Part shown: positions 22,854-33,700 of the stretch, one piece after another
How positions within the stretch are numbered: the stretch's first letter is position 1
Layout: the number at the start of each line of letters is the position of its first letter
Assembly: GCA_030435675.1 (NCBI GenBank)
Contig: CM059622.1
Coordinates: 10,106,001 to 10,170,000, forward strand
Direction: 5' to 3'
DNA length: 64,000 bases
DNA from: Steinernema hermaphroditum
Lineage: Eukaryota > Nematoda > Chromadorea > Rhabditida > Steinernematidae
The notes under the pieces: generated by a model
Databases searched by the model: none
Told to the model about the DNA's origin: nothing
The model's input: the letters and a program-made list of their open reading frames with translations, nothing else
Translations under genes and position numbers: made by a program

Positions 22854-22944
22854 AAGGGACCGGTCAATCATGTAACGCCAAGATCGACGCGAGACTAGGG
22901 GCGAACGGTAGGTCAAGGTGAGTGTATTAAATGTGCAAAATATT

Positions 22945-23120
22945 TGCAAAATAAAAAGATTTCAAAATTATTTCGCACGTTCGGCATACTATTGCGCTGC
23001 AGCGCAAAGCGAAATAATTTTGAAATCTTGAAATCTCCTTGAGTCCCCGCAACGACGTGCTGAAAAATTTTACGGTCGCTCCTAACGATTTCGGAAGATA
23101 ATTTTGAAATGGAGAATATT
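22945..23120. repeat. 176-bp insertion inside the left arm of the foldback element
   Basis: This block is missing from the otherwise matching right arm. AATATT flanks it on both sides (22939-22944 and 23115-23120), like a 6-bp target duplication. Inside, 22956-22975 and 23010-23029 form a perfect 20-bp inverted repeat around the palindrome GCGCTGCAGCGC. It looks like a nested small element. Confidence 0.65.
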
Positions 23121-23209
23121 AGGTGCCCTCGCTCAGACACCAGCGTGAAAAAAAGGTTTAAAGTTATGGGTACTGGGGTATATGCGAGTTGGCGGCACAA
23201 AACGCCATT

Positions 23210-23285
23210 TTCAATGTGGCGCAGTGGTATGTTATCTGCCTACCATGTTTGCGGGGTTCACGGGTTCGAATCCCCGAACGGCTCA
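23210..23285 (+). repeat. tRNA-like unit (left arm of the 22.9-23.8 kb foldback)
   Basis: A perfect A-box TGGCGCAGTGG (23217-23227) and B-box GGTTCGAATCC (23263-23273) show the internal pol III promoter of a tRNA. The anticodon stem and T stem have several mismatches and the acceptor stem does not close, so it is a tRNA-derived sequence and not a working tRNA. It looks Gly-like by the CTACCAT loop. Confidence 0.75.
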
Positions 23286-23566
23286 TTCTTTTCCAATCAA
23301 CTTCATAACGTATAAAAGGTCGTTAGCGCCCTTTTAACAGACACATACAACAAAAAAAAAACTGGCAACTGCTATATTCAACGCAACATTCTGCGTGACA
23401 TGAAGGTTCCACAGTGCAGTAAGGCACTTTGTTATAAATGCGTCGCATTTCGCGCCGCCATTCTCGCATATACCTGATATCCATAACTTTTACTGTGAGT
23501 GGTTATTTTTGCATAGAAAATATTTGTTTTTACCTTTCATACGTTATGAAGTTGATTGGAAAAGAA

Positions 23567-23645
23567 TGAGTTGTGCTGGGATTCGAACCCATGACCCCCC
23601 GCAAGCATGGTAGGCAGACGACATACCACTGCGCCAGACTGACAC
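23567..23645 (-). repeat. tRNA-like unit (right arm of the 22.9-23.8 kb foldback)
   Basis: Inverted partner of the unit at 23210. The A-box TGGCGCAGTGG lies at 23636-23626 and the B-box GGTTCGAATCC at 23589-23579. It has diverged from its partner by scattered substitutions, yet both boxes are unchanged. Confidence 0.75.
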
Positions 23646-23823
23646 TGGTATTTCGCGCCGCCAACTCGCATATACCCCGATATCCATAACTTTAAACTTC
23701 TTTTTCTCGCTGGTGTCTGAGCGAGGGCACCTAATATTTTGCACAGTTAATACACTCACCTTGGCCTACCGTTCGCCCCTAGTCTCGCGTCGATCTTAGC
23801 GTTACATGATTGACCGGTCCCTT

Positions 23824-26310
23824 ATAAGCGGCATCTTCCTTTCTCGCGGCTCGCTCAAACGGGAAAGAAGCAATCGAAGAACAAAGCAAAAACGCAAAAT
23901 TGGAATAAAACAAATTCGCGCCACGCTTCGCTAAATCAAGAAAACGCGACGCGCGATGGATACCATTGGCCCGAAGGCCGACAAATTGGATTTATGGCCC
24001 CAAACAAAGGGTCGACAAAATAGAGTTATCGCATTAAGGCGTCCTTCCGAATGGGGGCCGCCCTTCCATGAGGCTCCGCGAGGCTTCCGAAGACAGTTCA
24101 GGGGAGATGACTTAGGATCCATTAGCGCCTGGGCGAGAGGTCTCTACGGGGCCATTGATCATAATCGAGTCGTTTCGGCGGCTTTGCGATCGAGCAGCTG
24201 ATGCGCGCGAACAAGGCGGTGATTAGAAGAAAACAGTGAGGACAGCCGGAAGGAGTGGATCTCAGAAAAGGGGAGGAAGTTAAGCCCTCGGCTGAGAGAA
24301 TTACCCGGTGGAGCCGGAGAAGCAACAGGAATCAGCCGATTTCACGCTCCCGTGGCTTGGAGACGAAAGGCGAGCGAAAAGGGGCCGAAATGGGGCGAAA
24401 GAAAACAATTCCTTTTCGCACGGAAATGACTCTATCGTGTTACCGTAGGAAGAGGCATGGATGCATGGTCTCTGACCGCTGCCCGACCCTCAGTCAGAAG
24501 ATGTCAAAACAAAAAGTAATCGAGTCTTGAGAGTGTTCGGACTAATCGAATCGAGGCGAGCGGAGGAAACGCCGGGGAAGTTGTCATCGAGCGATCGATC
24601 AGAATCGAACAGCGAGGATGTCACCCAGCTGATTCTTTTGGGGACAACGCATATACTGTGCCTTGGGTAAAGAGCGAAATCACGCTAAATTACAGGGAAC
24701 ACGTAATTGTGACCATTAGTCCCATAGGTCGAACGAACGAATCAAGCGATGGTTTCATTTGGCACCTTCTGTGGAAATTATGTCCTAATTGAGAGAGACG
24801 TCAAAAAGCACGCTTTTGAGAGTGCCATGAAAAGAGCGATCACAAAACAAAGAGCCTCTGAATGGTCGTGACATCGCTGACTACACAAGCATTCTATTTT
24901 TCCATTACAGCCTGAGATCCGAACCCTAAAACGGCTTCACGTTGGCCTTCCGAGTTCGCAAAAGGCGAAATCTCGCGTAAAATAGCACTAAAGAGTGACT
25001 AATAGGGCGAGGAAATCATCGTTCGACTCATCGTCGGCGCGGATTACAAACGCTCGGAGGAATCTGCTCCGATCGCGGCGCCTCAATCGATCGTCGCGCA
25101 CCCTTTCAAGCCTGCGCGCCGCCTTGATGTCTTCTTCGGTTGGCGGAAATCAAATTATCAGCGCGCCGGGAGGAAGACAAAACGCACGGTCCCCCGGGAT
25201 CCCTCGGAGGCCCGAGGCCACCTACGACGGACCGGACAAAAGGACAAAAGCCGGGCGGAGGGTCTGTTTCGGGAGAGGATGTGATAAGGCTATTAGAGGA
25301 CCGAGAAGCCGCGCGGCCCTAGACGCCCTCTTCATCCTCTAGGGCCGCTGCCCACAACTCCATTTATAGACCGGCGAAAACAAATGGATGACTGCAAAAT
25401 CAAATTACAAGGCCTCTCAACCCTGCCCGGCTCCCACCCTCCGGAATCACCTCAAATCGCTCCATAAATTACCGTAATCGCGTCGAATGGAGCCAAATTG
25501 GGCGGCGGACGCCAATTAGCGCTCGTTTCGCGCGTCTTTTGACTAATGAACTCGCCGCTTCCAGCCAGCCTCCTCAAATGGGCCTCTGGGAGAGTTCGTG
25601 GGGATTGGGGGATGAGAGGACGGAAGAGGGCCAAGAAAGGCCTCCGGGCCGTAATCCAATCCGCAATCGGCACTTTCTCGCGCCGATCCCCTTCTTCGCC
25701 CATAAAATCGCGTACTAATGTCCGTCGGCGATTTTCGGGGTGATAAGTGCGAACTCCACGTGCAGAGGAAGCGCTGAGGGCGCGGGTGGACGTTCTGAGG
25801 AGCTCAAAAGACGTTTAGATGGCCCTCGAGTTGTTGCCGAAAGGAGAGTCAGGAGTCAAGGGGGCCGTCGCGCGGCTGATTGGCCCCTGAGGCGTCTTCG
25901 ACAGCTAGCAAGGTTAACACAATCAGAGCGTCTTCTCGTGTTCCTCCTCTCCGAAGCCATTTAAATAAACAAATCGGTCCTTATATGTTTACAGAGAACA
26001 TAACAAAAGGGTCATCCTATCTATAGAAGTAAAAATTTCTTCTACGTACAGCAATTACGTGCAGGTCAAAGGACCACCTAAATCTTCGACAAACGATGCT
26101 AAAGAGATGCAAAAGTGCATATTTATGGACTTCTGCAGCTCTGTATGTTCTTAGAAGATGACTTGTCCGAGGGTCCACGATAATTTACAAAAATGTTCGA
26201 CATAAGTTTACCTCTAAACCGCGTAAGAGGCAGATTTAAAGTTCAAAGCATGCCTTCACTATGCGCACATTTTGACTTTCAAATTGATATCGACAAATTG
26301 AAAGCTTCGA
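23824..26310. other. Gene-poor intergenic region
   Basis: About 2.5 kb, partly GC-rich, with only short random-looking frames in all six readings. No RNA gene, repeat or splice-supported exon was seen. Confidence 0.5.
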
Positions 26311-26390
26311 ATGAGCGCGGACTCGAACCTCCGACACCTCGAGCCCCGATCAGAGACACTACCAATGTACCGCAAACACAGCCACTTACA
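26311..26390 (-). repeat. Degenerate tRNA-like sequence
   Basis: On the minus strand a B-box-like GGTTCGAGTCC (26329-26319) follows a D-arm-like ATTGGTAGTG stretch, spaced as in a tRNA. Stem pairing is poor, so it is probably a tRNA-derived SINE remnant. It lies 214 bp upstream of a U3 gene. Confidence 0.4.
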
Positions 26391-26533
26391 CAGTAGCTCA
26401 ACACTATGTACACGCTTCAGAAGTTTTGCCCCGCTATATGCCTGGTCATTATCACGTAAGCGACTACGTTCTGAAAACGTCAGAAAGACATCATAGTTAT
26501 GTCCACGGTTCCGACGGCGTTATTTCCATTCTT

Positions 26534-26603
26534 ACTTCTCTGCTCGTCTGCGTTCTCTCGCACCGCCGATTGGTGGGGTCAGTCGGCGACGGGAAAATCT
26601 TTG
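26534..26603 (+). promoter_or_regulatory. Conserved upstream promoter of U3 snoRNA copy 1
   Basis: Two blocks are shared with the region before U3 copy 2 at 58398-58484: ACTTCTCTGCTCGTCTGCG followed by a CTCTCGCACC tail, and a proximal CGCCGATTGGT ... GCGACG block 15-45 nt before the RNA start. Sharing between two distant copies, with divergence between the blocks, suggests distal and proximal snRNA-type promoter elements. Confidence 0.6.
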
Positions 26604-26796
26604 AAATCATACTTCACAGGATCATTTCTGTAGTGTTTTTTCACCATCTCGCTTTCTTAGAAAGCTAACAAACCACCGTGTTGACGAGATGTAACGTCGC
26701 CCCCTGAGCGGGAAGTTCGAAGTGTGCTGCGCGCCGTTGATGACTGCGGAGAGCGCCTTCGGGTGTTCTCTTTGGAGGCGTCGTTTTCCGAACGGT
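26604..26796 (+). ncRNA. U3: U3 small nucleolar RNA, copy 1
   Basis: Guides early 18S rRNA processing as part of the SSU processome. The 5' region ATACTTCACAGGATCATTTC and the following TGTAGTG match the universally conserved U3 5' domain with box A. Box C' lies in GATGTAACGTC, box B is GAGCGGGAAG, and box C is TTGATGACT. The 3' terminal stem pairs CCGTT with AACGG. The final box D reads CCGA where copy 2 has CTGA, so this copy may be weak or dead. The ends are estimated by analogy with the human RNA (about 217 nt). Confidence 0.88.
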
Positions 26797-27706
26797 CTCT
26801 ATGAAATAAAGTACGGAAGTGAGCAAAGAATATAAGGATGTAAGTATTGTCAACTCCTACAGTAGTCTGCCAACACTGTCTTTTATTCGTGCACCAAAGT
26901 ACACTGACCGATACCTCTCCAACAGGGGAAATGTTCATGTGATTCGGTTCTTATGAAAAGCACAAAGTTTCTGTAGGAGTAGAGATCCACTGGTTAATCT
27001 CAGAAGAATGCGTGTTAAAATGCATCTGGACCTTGTAATTTTTGCTAACGCGGTGCATACCTGTAGAACTTCCTCTAGGGCAGAGAATTGTGCAGAGAAT
27101 TCACTCTGTACGGACCGGTTCAGATTTGATCAGATTCTATTTTCGGACGATACGATCTGGGCTCGTCTCCAAGTGCGTTCCTGTGAACTCTTTGTTTCAG
27201 CCGTCTTACTACTTCCCGTGACTTCGGAGGATTCGCATTGTTTTCTTGGATGCACTTTCCGACGGAATTCCGACCTCGATAAGACTGCACTCAAGTGCGC
27301 CCTTTCTATAGCACGGCGTGGAGAGGGAAAACGAAAGTATTTACACCGTGATGTACATTTATAAGTGACATAGAGTGTTCATCATCTCTTTCTTAAAATT
27401 CTGTCGATTTGTTTGTACTGCAGGGACGACGATTCTTTTCCGAGGAGAGGCTATGTACAGGAATGGGAGAGGACTGGGAGAGGACATTGGGGAATATTAT
27501 GCGACAAGAGAAAACGAACGATAAGTGAGCGAGAGAGGCACGAGGGAGAAAGGAAGAACTTTGGTGTGTTGCTTTGTTGCCGCCGGCTTGTCGGCAACTC
27601 GAAAGCCCCGTATGGCGAAGGCGCTCCGGGAGCCTCTGGCAGGGAGGTCCCGTGCGGGATACTGTAGCTGGATACTGTCTAGTAGGGTGCTGCACAGGGC
27701 GACCGA
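26797..27706. other. Intergenic region between U3 copy 1 and the IP3 3-kinase 3' end
   Basis: About 0.9 kb. It should hold the 3' UTR of the minus-strand kinase gene next to 27707. No canonical AATAAA was seen on the minus strand. No other feature was found. Confidence 0.45.
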
Positions 27707-30700
27707 TCATCGACACGACGCGTCGAGCGATTCGAGGATCTGAAAGGGACACGTCAGTACGGTAGCCTTTCCTTTTTTGTATTTTTCTGTCGTCTTTCGA
27801 GGGAATCAGAAATCGAAGCAAAGGACGTCGCCGGCGATTGACGTCAATGGAGGTGCTTATCGGCCGGCGGCGTCGCGTGATGCTGTTTGTGACAGAAGAG
27901 GAGAAAAAAGGGTAATCCATCCTTGGAGGGCTCCTTTCGTGCAAAATACAAAACAATCGCTGTTTGCGGCGCGCAAACACGGCGACACAGAGCAAAGACG
28001 TGGTGCCAGGACTCACCGAGATGAGGTTGTCGAGACCGAAGAGATACCCGTCTTCGTGGTTGCCCACCTCCCACTGCGTCCGGTGGTCGAGGCTCAGCTC
28101 GGAAGGCACCCGTGTCGACTTCGCGAAGTCGATCATCCATGCGCTCGCTTTCTGGTCGTCGTAGATGATCAGAATGCTGCTACCCACCACCTGCAAGGCT
28201 ACTGTACACCCGGGACAACGGAGTGGAGACTAACCTCGTGGGAGCGGAAGAACTCGGAGTTCTCGACGCTTTTTCTCATCTCGCGGAGACGCAGGACGAG
28301 GCTGTGGCTGATCTCGGGGGCGCGGGCGCCGAAGAAGGTCCAGAGGGTGTCGCCGACCTGCTGCGCCGTCTTCACCTTCTTGAAGTTCTTCTGCGTCTTG
28401 CCTCCGGGCATCTGCGCGGCTTCTATGCGGAAGCCGAGCGAGGCGGTGGAGGACTCCTGCTCGCGGAACTGCATGTAGCGGAGCTTCGTGATGGCGCCCT
28501 CGGCGCGCTCGGCCTCTGATGGCGCCTCGGGGTCGATGGCCACCATCTTCTGGTAGAGGTCCGACCTCTTCAGCGCGTTCTTCACCTCGCACTCGAGAAA
28601 GGTGCGCGTCCCGATCTTGATGTCCATGACTGCGCGCGAGTGCACGTCCGGGAACTGCGAGAGGAGGTCCTGGATCTCGATGAACGACTCGTTCTTGTGT
28701 TCGATCTGCTTGAAGAAGCGTGGCGTCATCCCTTTCAGCGCCAGGTCGGCCATGATCTCCTTGTAGGCGATCGCCTCCTTCTCGTTCGGCTGCTTCTTCC
28801 ACAACGTGTGGTTCGTCGCCGGCACTATCGTTCCTGGAAGAAGAGGGACGTGCCTGCAGGCCCCAGGGGTGCTCACCTTCGTGACCGGACAGCTGAACCC
28901 AGTTTTTCAGTCGTTCCTTAAGCCAGCAGTCCAAAGGTAACGCCGTTATCGCCATCGTGTCGACGGACACCTGTAAGATGCAACAATAATTTTAGCACAA
29001 AAAGACACGTCGTCGTATAGTGGGCACAGAAGCGGGTGGACACTTACTCCGGGGGTCATCCGGGACGGATTTCTATCGAACTCTCCGAGATCTGAATCCG
29101 TTCAGGCGGGAAAAGAACAACGGACGGGGTTTACTAGCCACTAATCGCTTTTCGCGACGTGACATCACTATGTGCAGTTCGGCTGTTTATTTTGTAAATA
29201 TTGCATTTCACGAGAAAAGTGTACCGGTTTATATAGTACGGTCGCCTAGTGCCATCTGTTCAGCTGCACTATACAGTGACTACACAGAGCCCTTCTACTT
29301 GACTCCAGATGATCGGGGAACGACGAAAGGCTTACAGTAACCGCAGAGGAACAGGCGGACGACTTCGAGTAGGAGCCTAGTGTGGCGACGCTTCCGTAGG
29401 AGGGCGCCAGAATCACTTCGCCCATCCTTGCTTCGGGCTTCGGTCGACGGAGAGTGGCGTGCGTGTGGCACCCGAGGGGGCGCCGCCGCGAGATAAGGGA
29501 TCGGTGGAGGCGGCGCCGGCGCCTCCCCGCGGATCGAACTTATCAGGAACGGGTTCACGTGTCTCAGCGGGATTCACGCTTCTAGGCACTTTTACGATCC
29601 GACGGCGTCATTTACGAGCGCCCGGTGTGTGTCACGTGTGCACTGTTCCCACACGACTGACGTTTTGTACGAACGAGGGAAAACGGCGAGGCAACCCACA
29701 GGCGCGCAGTGTCACTCAGCTGATTGTGACGCTGGGCAGCCCTGACGGTCTCCAGTCGCCACTAGCGCTTCCTTGATGTCCCCTCGATAAGACGCCATCG
29801 TGGAAAACGGGAAAACACACGTGGGGAGCGGAGGAGACGTGACTCGAGGAAGACCGGCTGGCCAACCTGAATGGCGGTCCTGCAGCGAAGAGAAAGGCTG
29901 GATCTATCTCTGGGTTCTAGACTCCTTTCTGGGGACCCTCGGGATAGCGATCTATTTTTGGATTCGTCAGGTGCTCGTCCCTAATGGGTAAAGTACTTGT
30001 GGAGAGAGTAGAGATCGAAGAAGACGGCAAAACAGAAAGAGTCTCTGTTTGTCGACGATCGTCGATCTTCCCTTCGCCCCTAATCCGTCGTTTGGAGGAG
30101 CGCCAGAAATGGGTGCAATCGCTACATCATGCAGTTTGCCCTCGGCATCGCCTCTGTGTTTACAGAAGTGACGCGTTTCTGCGAACCGTCAGTCACAACC
30201 GTTTTCCTCCTAATTCGATCTGTTTGCCTTTGAATCATCTGATCCAACGGCGGCGTTCTAGGAGTGCGCACCGGAAACATAACACGAAGGCGATCGATTC
30301 TGACTCCACCGAGCCACAGGGTCTTCTCGAATCGCCCATCTGCGTCATAATCTTGTTCCTAATGGGGCTCACGCGTTGGAGGCTCTCAGAGGAACCGGTT
30401 AGGGCACATATGCAGACGGAGGAGGACACGGTGTCTGAGCGTTTTTTTTTTTGGAAGATTCAGAGGAGTGTTGCAGAATAGGGTTGCACGGGATACAAAG
30501 GTCGCGCGCGAGAGGTTAATCGAGTGGAACATTTCAGAGGGCTTCAAAAGGAGAGTATTAGAAGACGGATCTGAAGAAGAAGCTGGTCTTATATGTGGAC
30601 GGGTTCGAAGGGCGTTGTGGGGGTGAAGCACATAAAGAGGTTATCTCGAAAGTGGAGGGTGTCCCGGGTCGAAGTTCCTCAGGTTCGCGGTGTTAATTGG

Positions 30701-33700
30701 TTGGCGATAACGAATGACCTCACTCATAAAAGATAACCGAGGCGAAGGTCCCGATGGTCTTTCTAGGGTTCTGGGGGAATTTTGGGAGAGTCGAATTCGG
30801 AGTTTCCTTACGGCCACAAGTAGTGATTTCGTAATTTTAGTGCAGGAGGCGAGTCGCAAACGTTTTACGGTCGTCGCGAACACCTCCGTAGTGAGTCACT
30901 CTCTAATCTCCATTCTTGGCCCTTGTCGCCCAATTAGTCACCGTGAGTACACAGTGACACACACTCCAGAAGGAGGGAACCTTCAGGAGGCGAAACCCCC
31001 AGAAGGCCCAGAAGAAGTCCGCGGGGGAGTTAAGAACCAACCTGGAGAAGGGAGTTGCGGAAGATCTGGCTGAAGGAGTTGTACCCCTGGGGCATCATGG
31101 CGGGGATCGACTTCATTCTGGCCAACTGAATCCTCAGGGAGCGAGGATCCGAGTCGGTGAACGACGTCGCGGCAATTTTGGATCGACAAGAAGCGGCGGC
31201 GTCGCCTTCTAATTGAAAAATCGCGGCGAATACAAACATTTTTGTACGCCGACGGGGAGGGGCGGGGCGACGCGCCGAGTCGCGGTGGTGACGACTGTTT
31301 TTCGGAGTCCACGCGATGAAACATCGTAGGAATGCGCGGGAAGAATCCGCCGGAAGCGGACCTGACGGGTACGGGGTGGGATCTGATGACCGCCGCTGAC
31401 GTAAGAATTCGCCGATCGGGGCCAGAGGACCTCGTGACTTCGGAATCCACTCAGTTCCGCGTTGTATCATCAAACCGGTTCCCTTTGATCGTCTCTTCCT
31501 GGATCAGCGTTTCGATCTACGCGAAGAGACAATTCCAATTGTTTCAAGGAGGAAAGAGTCCCTTTAGAAGTCGGTTTTGGTGGCGGAGACCCGTTTGGGG
31601 AAAATAAATTGGATATTTTATGGACATCGGAATCACTCTATGAAACTCTGAGGTCGGCGGATCCCCGAAAAGAGTCCGAAAATTTCCGGGTTTGCAGCTA
31701 TTGGAAAAGCTGAGAGAAAATTGAGACATAAAAGCGGAATGGAGACTGTGGCCATGTAGAATGCGATACCACTTAATGCCTTTTCTCGACTTCTATGGCA
31801 ATCGATTGTCTCCACTGTGTCCGATTGATTGGTGCAAAGGAAGTCAGATCCGCGATCTTCGGTCCAGTTCTGTACAAAGGAAGTGTTTGGTCGTGGTAAG
31901 AAGGTGGCTACCACAACAATTCGTGTGCACAGACTGTTGCCACCGTCTCCAATGAAGTGGTCATAAACGGAGTTCGAACAGAAGCCTCGAAAAAGTTCGA
32001 GCCCGTTCCGGAAGTTCGTTCTTTGAGTGATCCCCATGTTGTGAGGCAAACAATGACACTGCTTCGCGGAGAAGTGGTGTTTGATTCGCAGAGGTGATAA
32101 GTGGAAGTCGATTACAGTTGGTGACGTGACCGTCTTCAACACTATCATCTATACGATGTGGAAATTGTTGGTTTGCGGTAGATCAAAATAGAAATTCGAA
32201 GAAAGATCACGATTTCCCTACACATCGAAAACTCGTTCGTGACCTGAGCCTTTTTTGACTTGAAATGCACGTATTCTTTTAGAATCGACGGCGAGAGACG
32301 CACCCAATCAATCTTCAAATGACACTAAACTCCACAGCATAAACAGAGCAAAGTTTATAAATGCGTTACAACGTCCTAAACACTCGAAGACCTGCTCCCC
32401 TACAGAAGATCGACGTCACGGTCGATGGACAACGGGCGACGCATTCATCTACGCGGAGAGACATTACAACGACCGGCGTTTCGCCACGCGAAGCCATGCG
32501 TGCTCTTCTAAAGTAGACGTTTCCGACGAAAATCCCCGCAAATAGCGATAATCCGATGGAAAGCGATTTTCTGCAAAGAGCACCCCTAATTGCACGAGCG
32601 ATCGTGTGCGGCGAGAATCAGGGGGTTCGATCGCTTCGAGAGTCGGGAGCCTTCGGGGAAATGTGAGGGCCAGTCACGTGGGAATCTCAGCTGGGCAAAG
32701 GTTTTTGATCTTTGGAAGATGTGGCGGCCTAGTCAGTTCGATAAATTCGGAAAACACAAACGTCAGAGACCAAAGAGGTGTTCTGTATTTTGTGACGACA
32801 AGAAGGTGCGCGAGGAGAGATCGGTTCTGTTTTCGCGAGTGCGTCAGCGCGGGACTCGTCCGATCGGTCCGTTCTCTCATTAGGGAGAACTGGAAGCACG
32901 TCACTGTGTTTCAACTGGGCGCCGTTTTCAACGCAAAAATGAGAGAAAACGAGTAGAGGACGAGTCGAAGGCGAAAATGGAATCGGAAGTGGTTGGAGGG
33001 AGGAGAGGGAGGCGGACGGGATTTGCATATTTGGTCTCGGAACTCTCTGCAGGGGACTACGGTACAAGGAAAGACATCGACGCCAATCGACGTCCACGCT
33101 TAATGCATGCAGAAAGTAGGTTGCACCGAAGGACCGCACCACAAACAACTGCAGACGTCAAGATGTGTATGAATAGTCCTCTCGAAAAACAAACATAATT
33201 AAAGTGATTCCAAGGGGGAAGAAAACCAGGGGTTCGGAATTTCCTGCAGGAATCACTTATCTCATCCCATTTTAACCTATTTAAACTCTCCTTGCAAGGC
33301 ATCGATTTCTGAGCAGGGATCTGTGACACTACTTTTTAAAAACACTTTGGCCGAACTTCCTCGTTGAAAGGGCACCTTCGCAACACCGGTGTGACGTAGA
33401 ACCCCGTTTTTTAGTCTCTGAACAGTGACGTTGGTGGGTGATACTAATATCCACACCAATAGATGATAGTGACATTTCCGTATAGAGTTTATCTCGGATT
33501 CCTGTGTGTCCACTTCCGCAAAGGGGACTACACAGTAAAATATTACTGCAAGAAAGCGAAAAGTTATAAGCGAAAAAGACCTTCAAAGTCCTCGTTTGTG
33601 CGAGGCTCTACACAAATAATGGAGTTCGTTCAGTTTGTGTCGACGAGCCGAAGTCTTTCACCAAAAATAAAGAAATCGGCGTATTCGAAAAAAGAAACCG

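Larger units (their letters stand above)
22854..23823. mobile_element. Foldback element (MITE-like) with inverted tRNA-like units
   Basis: The left end 22854-22935 is the near-perfect reverse complement of the right end 23742-23823. Both ends start AAGGGACCGGTCAATCATG when read inward. The arms match again from about 23121 to 23320 and 23545 to 23735, and each arm includes a tRNA-like unit. The centre, about 23320-23540, is unmatched. No transposase or other protein is encoded, so it would be non-autonomous. No clear target-site duplication was seen at the outer ends. Confidence 0.8.

Noticed and set aside
23210..23285. Functional tRNA-Gly gene
   Set aside because: Acceptor stem does not pair and the anticodon and T stems have mismatches; only the pol III boxes are intact, and the unit lies inside a foldback element.
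28230..28970. Long minus-strand Arg/Gly-rich frame overlapping the IP3 3-kinase exons
   Set aside because: It is the +1 shadow of the kinase exon beyond 28877; only its first 31 codons (the real exon 28970-28877) are used.
29984..30481. 165-codon plus-strand ORF inside an IP3 3-kinase intron
   Set aside because: No motif, no acceptor at the ATG, low-complexity and basic composition; most likely chance.
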